Assembly (NCBI GenBank): GCA_040112665.1 | Contig: CP157796.1 | Location: 2,195,501-2,259,500, forward strand | DNA from: Oceanicaulis sp. | GTDB lineage: Bacteria; Pseudomonadota; Alphaproteobacteria; Caulobacterales; Maricaulaceae | Length of the DNA stretch: 64,000 nucleotides | Direction: 5' to 3' | Shown: piece by piece, positions 59,241 through 64,000 of the stretch | Position numbering within the stretch: position 1 is the first letter of the stretch | Layout: each line of letters begins with the position of its first letter | The notes under the pieces: generated by a model | Told to the model about the DNA's origin: nothing | The model's database searches: none | The model's input: only the letters and a program-made list of their open reading frames with translations | Position numbers and translations under genes: made by a program

Positions 59241-60149
59241 TCACTCCGCAGGCGGCAGGGCGGGGGCGGCGTATTTCGGACAGACGCCTCGGCACACGCC
59301 GTCATGGCTCCATTCGGGCGGCATGACGAGATAGGCGAGCCGGTCGGTGAGCCGGTCTGCGGTCTTCATCTTCGCCCAGAGCTGCCGGAATCCGGCGAAC
59401 TGCGCGGTCAGCGGATTGTTGTCGTGCACCGGCTCGACCAGGCCCACGACCGGCGGCTCGGCGTCGTCATAGGGCTCGAAGCTTTTGAAGATGCGGTCCC
59501 AAACGCTCAGCACCTGGGAGTAGTTCTTGTCGATATAGCGCGGCTGGTTGGCGTGATGGACCTTGTGGATCCGCGGCGTGGCGAACACGCGCTCCATCCA
59601 GCCCAGATGACCGACATAGCTGGCATGGTTCCAGACGCCGTAAATCGACTTCAGCGCCATGACCGCGAAGTACACTACCGGACCGACGCCGATCAGCGCG
59701 GCGACAAGGCCGAACAGGCCCTGCAGCTTGCCGTCCAGGAAAAAGCCGCGCGCCGCCGTGGTGTGGTTGAACTCGTTCGAGGAGTGATGGATCGCGTGAA
59801 ACGCCCACAGCAGTCCGACGCGGTGCGACATCCGGTGTTCGGCGTAATAGGCCAGCTCATGAATGACGAAGGCGAGCGGGATGGCGAGCCACAGGCTGTC
59901 GAGGGTGAAGATCCGGGCGTGCTCGTAGATCACGATGTAGAACGCCAGCGGCAGAAGCCCGGCGAGCACGATGCCGAGCACCGAGTTCATCAGGTTGAGC
60001 CCGATCGAGCACAGCGCGTCGGCATTGTCGTATCGCGCGCCGCTGATCGCCGCCCAGACGCGTTCGCCCAGCACCAGCGAGAAATAGCCTCCGGCCAACC
60101 ACCAGACGCCGTTCGGTCCGCCGAGCGTCTCAAGCACGGTTTCAAGCAT
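59241..60149 (-). CDS. Sterol desaturase/fatty acid hydroxylase family protein
   Basis: 302 residues. Four or more membrane helices and the three His boxes of the di-iron family: HELAYYAEHRMSH, HAIHHSSNEFNH and HKVHHANQPRYIDKNY. It hydroxylates or desaturates a lipid at the membrane. The ending CRGVCPKYAAPALPP has two Cys. The substrate cannot be named; bacterial forms act on carotenoids, ornithine lipids or fatty acids. It is convergent to the GntA/DUF1989 pair and upstream of pyrC on the other side. Confidence 0.88.
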   Translation of the reverse strand: MLETVLETLGGPNGVWWLAGGYFSLVLGERVWAAISGARYDNADALCSIGLNLMNSVLGIVLAGLLPLAFYIVIYEHARIFTLDSLWLAIPLAFVIHELAYYAEHRMSHRVGLLWAFHAIHHSSNEFNHTTAARGFFLDGKLQGLFGLVAALIGVGPVVYFAVMALKSIYGVWNHASYVGHLGWMERVFATPRIHKVHHANQPRYIDKNYSQVLSVWDRIFKSFEPYDDAEPPVVGLVEPVHDNNPLTAQFAGFRQLWAKMKTADRLTDRLAYLVMPPEWSHDGVCRGVCPKYAAPALPPAE

Positions 60150-60205
60150 GCGCGCCTCCTGCAGCGGCCAGCATGCGGGCGGCGATGCATGAGTTCAAGA
60201 CCGAG

Positions 60206-61243
60206 CTAGCTGATCATCGTCCAGTTCAGCCGTTCGCCGGCGTGAAACGGCGTCACGGCGAGCCCGCCTTCGTCGATCATGGCGGGGACGTTCTGGCCGG
60301 AGCGCTTCAGCGTCACGGTCCCTTCATTGAGCGGCAGGCCGTAGAAGCGCGGCCCGTGAAGGCTCGCAAAGCCTTCCAGCTTGTCCAGCGCATCCATCTC
60401 CTCGAAGGTCTGCGCATAGCTTTCAAGCGCGGTCGGCGCGGAGAAGATGCCCGCGCAGCCGCAGGCGCTTTCCTTGGCGTGGCGCTCATGGGGCGCGGTG
60501 TCGGTGCCGAGGAAGAATTTCTCGCTGCCGGTGGTGATGATCTGCCTGAGCGCGTGCTTGTGCCTGGCGCGCTTGGCCACCGGCAGGCAGTACATGTGCG
60601 GCCTTATCCCGCCCACCAGCATGTCGTTACGGTCGATGCGCAGGTGATGGGCGGTGATGGTGGCCGCAACGGTGTCCGGCGCGCCGGACACGAACTGAAC
60701 GCTGTCTTCGGTGGTGATGTGCTCGAGCACGATCTTCAGCGTGGGGAAAGTCTGAACGATCTTCGACAGAATCCGGTCGATGAAGACTTTTTCCCGGTCG
60801 AAGATGTCGATGTCGGGGCTGACCACCTCGCCGTGGATCAGGAGCGGCATGCCGATCTCGGCCATGGTCTCGAAGACCGGGTAGACGTTCTCGACATTGG
60901 TCACCCCGCTCGCCGAGTTCGTCGTCGCGCCGGCAGGGTAGAGCTTGGCCGCGGTGAACACGCCCTCGGCGTGACCGCGCGCAAGCTCGCCCGCGTCGAT
61001 CGTATCGGTGAGATAGGCCGTCATCAGCGGCTCGAAATCAGGGGTGGCGCTGGCGGCCGCGCGGATCCGGTCGCGGTATTCAGAAGCCTGCTTCACCGTG
61101 GTGATCGGCGGGACCAGGTTGGGCATGACGATCGCCCGTCGGAACTGGCGCGCGGTGTAGGGCGCGACGAGCTTCAGCATCTCGCCGTCGCGCAGGTGCA
61201 CGTGCCAGTCGTCGGGACGGCGGATCGTCAGGGTCTCGGTCAT
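60206..61243 (-). CDS. pyrC: Dihydroorotase, class II
   Basis: 345 residues from ATG 61243, GGAG 7 bases upstream; a TTG one codon earlier is not needed. It cyclises carbamoyl-aspartate to dihydroorotate in pyrimidine synthesis. Zn ligands: DWHVHLRDGEM, the carboxylated Lys in FTAAKLYPAGATTNS, PLLIHGEVVSPD, IVLEHITTEDS and the Asp of FFLGTDTAPH. Typical length for the E. coli type. Confidence 0.96.
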   Translation of the reverse strand: MTETLTIRRPDDWHVHLRDGEMLKLVAPYTARQFRRAIVMPNLVPPITTVKQASEYRDRIRAAASATPDFEPLMTAYLTDTIDAGELARGHAEGVFTAAKLYPAGATTNSASGVTNVENVYPVFETMAEIGMPLLIHGEVVSPDIDIFDREKVFIDRILSKIVQTFPTLKIVLEHITTEDSVQFVSGAPDTVAATITAHHLRIDRNDMLVGGIRPHMYCLPVAKRARHKHALRQIITTGSEKFFLGTDTAPHERHAKESACGCAGIFSAPTALESYAQTFEEMDALDKLEGFASLHGPRFYGLPLNEGTVTLKRSGQNVPAMIDEGGLAVTPFHAGERLNWTMIS

Positions 61244-61370
61244 CAAAGGCTCCGGCGAGGGGTGTCGGGCGGTGTTTAACCGGTTTCGCCGGGTTTGGCA
61301 GCGGGGCCGGGCGCCGCAGGGGGGGCTTCGTGCGCTGAGGTTCTAGGAAGCGCGCGTCGGGGCCCACTTC

Positions 61371-61476
61371 TCTCCCTCCCCCTCCGGGGGAGGGCCGGGG
61401 TGGGGGCGCGTCCTTTCAGAAGCTCCGCCTGCGGCTCCACCCCACCCCGACCCTCCCCTCAAGGGGAGGGAGGGCG
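61371..61476. repeat. Fold-back repeat of the CCCTCCCC type
   Basis: TCTCCCTCCCCCTCCGGGGG...GGCCGGGGTGGGG on the left and CCCCACCCCGACCCTCCCCTCAAGGGGAGGGAG on the right are imperfect inverted arms around TTTCAGAAGCTCCGCCTGCG. It is related in arm sequence to the copies at 2076 and 38544 but has a different middle. The last arm repeats in direct orientation at 61710-61737. Confidence 0.75.
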
Positions 61477-61508
61477 CAAACTCCTGAAAACAAGAAGGCT
61501 TCGGTCAA

Positions 61509-61693
61509 ACCTTCCCCGTCAATCCATGCTGGAAGGTCCCGCAAGGCGGTCGGGGCGCGTCAAGGTTCGCCAGCTGGGCTGGCGACCGCTTCGCGGCGCG
61601 CTCGAAGAGCGCGACCTTGACCCGCCCCGGCGCTTGCGAAAAGGGCCGCCATGAATCGACGGGGCGCCGGGGTCGTCTGCTTCGGCTCATGGC
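61509..61693. other. Highly structured intergenic element with a four-way-junction core
   Basis: Core 61552-61628 (77 nt): closing stem GGGGCGCGTCAAGGT/ACCTTGACCCGCCCC (14 of 15 pairs). Inside lie three abutting hairpins: 61567-61585 (TCGCCAG/CTGGCGA), 61586-61596 (CCGC/GCGG, TTC loop) and 61597-61613 (CGCGCTC/GAGCGCG, GAA loop). No base is left unpaired between helices. Extra inverted pairs are ACCTTCC/GGAAGGT (61509-61537), CCCCGGCGC/GCGCCGGGG (61625-61672, competing with the stem) and GCCATGA/TCATGGC (61648-61693). It is not a tRNA. The 61-codon frame on the minus strand across it is a by-product. Confidence 0.7.
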
Positions 61694-61709
61694 GCGTCGG
61701 CCTCCTCAT

Positions 61710-61737
61710 CCCTCCCTCCCCTCAAGGGGAGGGAGGG
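61710..61737 (-). terminator. Hairpin downstream of the copper ATPase gene
   Basis: CCCTCCCTCCCC and GGGGAGGGAGGG form a perfect 12-bp stem with loop TCAA, 41 bases past the ATPase stop on the minus strand. No T-run follows, so it may stabilise the 3' end. It repeats a shorter copy at 61450-61473 in direct orientation, and the two flank the structured element. Confidence 0.5.
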
Positions 61738-61777
61738 CGGAAGCGCGACTGGAGAACGTGGGCGGGAAGGCCTGCGC

Positions 61778-64000
61778 TCAGCCCGCAGCCTTGAACCGTC
61801 TCAACCGCAGCGCATTGAGCACGACGCAGACGCTGGATGCGGCCATGGCGGCGCCGGCGAGCACGGGGCTCAGAAGCGGGCCGCCGAACGGGACGAGCGC
61901 GCCCATCGCGACGGGGATCAGAACCACGTTGTAGCCAAACGCCCAGACGAGGTTCTGCTTGATGTTTGAAAGCGTGGCGCGCGAAAGGGCCGCCGCGTCG
62001 GCGACCCGGCTCAGATCGTCCGAACTCAGCACCACGTCTGCGGCTTCGATGGCGATGTCGGTGCCGGCGCCCATCGCGATGCCGACATCGGCTTCGGCGA
62101 GGGCGGGCGCGTCGTTCACCCCGTCCCCGGCGAAGGCGGCCGGGCCGGCTGCGGCCCTGAGCGCCTTGATCTCCTCGGCCTTGTCGGCGGGCAGGGTTTC
62201 GGCGCGGACCCGGTCCACGCCCAACTCGGCGGCCACCGAATCTGCAGGGGATTGCGCGTCGCCCGTGATCATCGCGGTCTGAAGCCCCAGCGCGTGAAGG
62301 GCGTCGATCGCGGCGCGCGCGCCGGGCTTGATCGGATCGGAGACGGCGAGAAGGGCGGCGGGTTTCCCGTCGACGGCGAGGAAGAGCGGGGCGCGGCCCT
62401 CCTGCGCCAGCTTTTCGGCGCGCTCGGCGAAGTTCGCGACGTCCACGCCGAGCTTGTCCATGTAACGCGCCGCGCCGGTCGCGGCGGTGCGGCCTTCCAC
62501 CGTCCCGGAGACGCCGTAACCGGTTTCTGCAGTGAACTCGGTCGCCTCGGGCACGGTCAGGGACTTGTTCGCCGCCGCGTCGACGACGGCCCTGGCGATC
62601 GGGTGTTCGGACCGCGCCTCCAGCGCTGCGGCGAGGGCGAGAGCGGCGTCCTCGTCCATGCCGAGGGCGTGAAGATCGGTGAGGGCGGGCTTGCCTTGCG
62701 TCAGCGTGCCGGTCTTGTCGAAGGCGATCGTCTTCACCCGGGCCAGCGTCTGAAGCGCGTCGCCGCGCCGGAACAGAACGCCCAACTCCGCCGCCCGGCC
62801 CGTGCCGGTCATGATCGAGACCGGCGTGGCGAGTCCCATCGCGCAGGGACATGCGATGATCAGCACCGAGACCGAGGCGACCAGCGCCAGCGAGACCGCG
62901 CCGCTTACAATCAGCCAGACCGCGAAGGTCAGGACCGCCAGCGCGATCACCACCGGCACGAAAACGCTCGTGACCCGGTCGACCAGCTGCTGAATCGGCA
63001 GCTTGGCTCCCTGGGCTTCCTCCACCATGGCGACGATGCGTGCGAGCACCGTATCCGCGCCCACCGCGGTCGCCTCCATGTCCAGCACGCCGGTCCCGTT
63101 GACCGTGCCGCCGGTGACGGTGTCGCTCTGGGTCTTTTCCGCCGGAACCGGTTCGCCGGTCAGCATGCTCTCGTCGACATAAGACCGGCCTGCGGTGACG
63201 CGCCCGTCCACCGGAACGCGCTCGCCGGGCCGGATCTCGATCACGTCGCCGGGAAGCACGTCCTCGACGGCGAGTTCGACCACCTTGTCGCCGCGCCGCA
63301 CGCGGGCAGTCTTCGCCTGCAGCGACAGAAGCTTGCGGATGGCGTCGCCGGTGCGGCCGCGAGCGCGCGCCTCCAGAAACCGGCCCAGCAGGATCAGCGT
63401 CACCACCATGGCGCTGGCTTCGAAATAGACATGCGCCTGACCCTCGGGAAACAGCCCCGGCGCGATCGTGGCCAGCGCCGAATAGCCGTAAGCGGCGCTG
63501 GTGCCGAGCATGACGAGCGTATTCATCTCCGGCGCGACGCGCAGCAGCGCAGGCAGGCCGTGGCGGTAGAAGATCCGGCCCGGCCCGAACTGCACGATCC
63601 CGGCCAGCACCAGGAAAACCCAGTTCAGGGTCGTCCGCCCCGGCCCCTCCATCGTCACCGCGTGAAGCGCCGGGACGAGGTGCCCGCCCATCTCGATCAG
63701 GAAGATCGGCAGGGTCAGCAAACCGGCGAGCCAGAGCTGGCCGCGCGAGACTTCGCCGTGATCGTGGGCGCCGTGGGCGTCCGCGTCGTGGGCCGCCTGG
63801 GCGCGCTCGGCGAAGCCTTTCACCGGCGCGCCGTCATAGCCGGCCTGTTTCAGCGCTTCGATGACGGTGGAGGCCTCGGTTCCCGGCTCCACCAGCAGAT
63901 CGGCCCGCCGGGCAGCGAAATTCACGTTCGCCTCGATCACGCCCGGCGCGGCGCTCAGCGCCGTCTCCACCCGGCGCGCACACCCCCCGCAGGTCATGCC
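61778..64000 (-). CDS. copA: Copper-type P1B ATPase, 5' end outside the window
   Basis: At least 740 residues; the gene runs off the right edge and its true start is beyond position 64000. The visible N-terminus is the metal site [12 protein letters not shown] of a heavy-metal domain, then a His/Asp/Ala linker ([12 protein letters not shown]). P-type landmarks: TGEPVPAEK (actuator), [15 protein letters not shown] (CPC membrane site for Cu+), [10 protein letters not shown] (phosphorylated Asp), [11 protein letters not shown] (HP) and [18 protein letters not shown]. It exports Cu+ or Ag+ from the cytoplasm. The rest of the copper genes, if any, would be to the right. Confidence 0.94.
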   Translation of the reverse strand, partial: GMTCGGCARRVETALSAAPGVIEANVNFAARRADLLVEPGTEASTVIEALKQAGYDGAPVKGFAERAQAAHDADAHGAHDHGEVSRGQLWLAGLLTLPIFLIEMGGHLVPALHAVTMEGPGRTTLNWVFLVLAGIVQFGPGRIFYRHGLPALLRVAPEMNTLVMLGTSAAYGYSALATIAPGLFPEGQAHVYFEASAMVVTLILLGRFLEARARGRTGDAIRKLLSLQAKTARVRRGDKVVELAVEDVLPGDVIEIRPGERVPVDGRVTAGRSYVDESMLTGEPVPAEKTQSDTVTGGTVNGTGVLDMEATAVGADTVLARIVAMVEEAQGAKLPIQQLVDRVTSVFVPVVIALAVLTFAVWLIVSGAVSLALVASVSVLIIACPCAMGLATPVSIMTGTGRAAELGVLFRRGDALQTLARVKTIAFDKTGTLTQGKPALTDLHALGMDEDAALALAAALEARSEHPIARAVVDAAANKSLTVPEATEFTAETGYGVSGTVEGRTAATGAARYMDKLGVDVANFAERAEKLAQEGRAPLFLAVDGKPAALLAVSDPIKPGARAAIDALHALGLQTAMITGDAQSPADSVAAELGVDRVRAETLPADKAEEIKALRAAAGPAAFAGDGVNDAPALAEADVGIAMGAGTDIAIEAADVVLSSDDLSRVADAAALSRATLSNIKQNLVWAFGYNVVLIPVAMGALVPFGGPLLSPVLAGAAMAASSVCVVLNALRLRRFKAAG

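Noticed and set aside
61505..61690. 61-codon minus-strand frame across the structured element
   Set aside because: It follows the stems of the element and has no ribosome binding site; it is better explained by the secondary structure.

Overview
The window is GC-rich chromosomal DNA of an alphaproteobacterium. Gene content and order point to the Caulobacterales/Maricaulales side (Hyphomonadaceae or Maricaulaceae type): large TonB-dependent receptors, methylmalonyl-CoA mutase, a murA-DUF2948-UPF0262-phosphatase-infA-maf-rng-yacG block, a guaB-rsmB-guaA block, and many short palindromic intergenic repeats. This placement is inference from gene content; no rRNA or species marker is present. About 66 genes are supported, including two tRNAs (Thr-GGT, Phe-GAA) and two small genes under 50 codons found by reading the sequence.

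Layout. 1-3.6 kb: lipoprotein start, DUF445 protein, tandem copies of an interspersed repeat, YbjQ protein and a topoisomerase IB fragment. 3.6-7.6 kb: mutAB. 7.8-10.4 kb: three phage-like spike/fibre genes ending beside tRNA-Thr. 10.6-15.7 kb: murA to yacG housekeeping cluster. 15.7-20 kb: porin, third repeat copy, TonB receptor, tRNA-Phe. 20.3-26.3 kb: OxyR-like regulator, split PQQ dehydrogenase, two lipoproteins. 26.4-33.2 kb: HdeD-like protein, TetR/aminotransferase, outer-membrane barrel, quinone oxidoreductase, a toxin-antitoxin pair and a LysR regulator. 33.3-35.8 kb: GNAT-type operon with a cysteine-less isochorismatase-fold protein. 36-46 kb: isoaspartyl peptidase, homogentisate/fumarylacetoacetate genes, HspQ, Ppx/GppA, RlmE, TonB receptor. 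46.6-52 kb: Coq4 protein, guaB, rsmB-like gene, guaA. 52-54.6 kb: accessory patch with a low-GC Mrr-like nuclease, a VapC broken by one amber codon, slyX, and a FitAB pair. 55-64 kb: radical-SAM/UdgX DNA repair operon, a GntA-like/DUF1989 pair, sterol-desaturase-like protein, pyrC, a strongly structured intergenic element and a copper P-type ATPase that runs off the window.

Working together: mutAB finishes propionate/branched-chain carbon entry to succinyl-CoA. The hmgA/fah pair handles the lower tyrosine pathway behind an inverted-repeat operator. guaB and guaA make GMP. Two DNA repair genes overlap as one operon.

The strongest leads are: a 77-nt four-way-junction palindrome at 61552-61628 with no unpaired bases between helices; the radical-SAM/DUF4130-UdgX operon; the GntA-like/DUF1989 pair; the foreign Mrr-like gene directly behind guaA; the one-codon-broken VapC; and the GNAT operon carrying a probable pseudoenzyme. 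No CRISPR array, integrase or transposase was seen.
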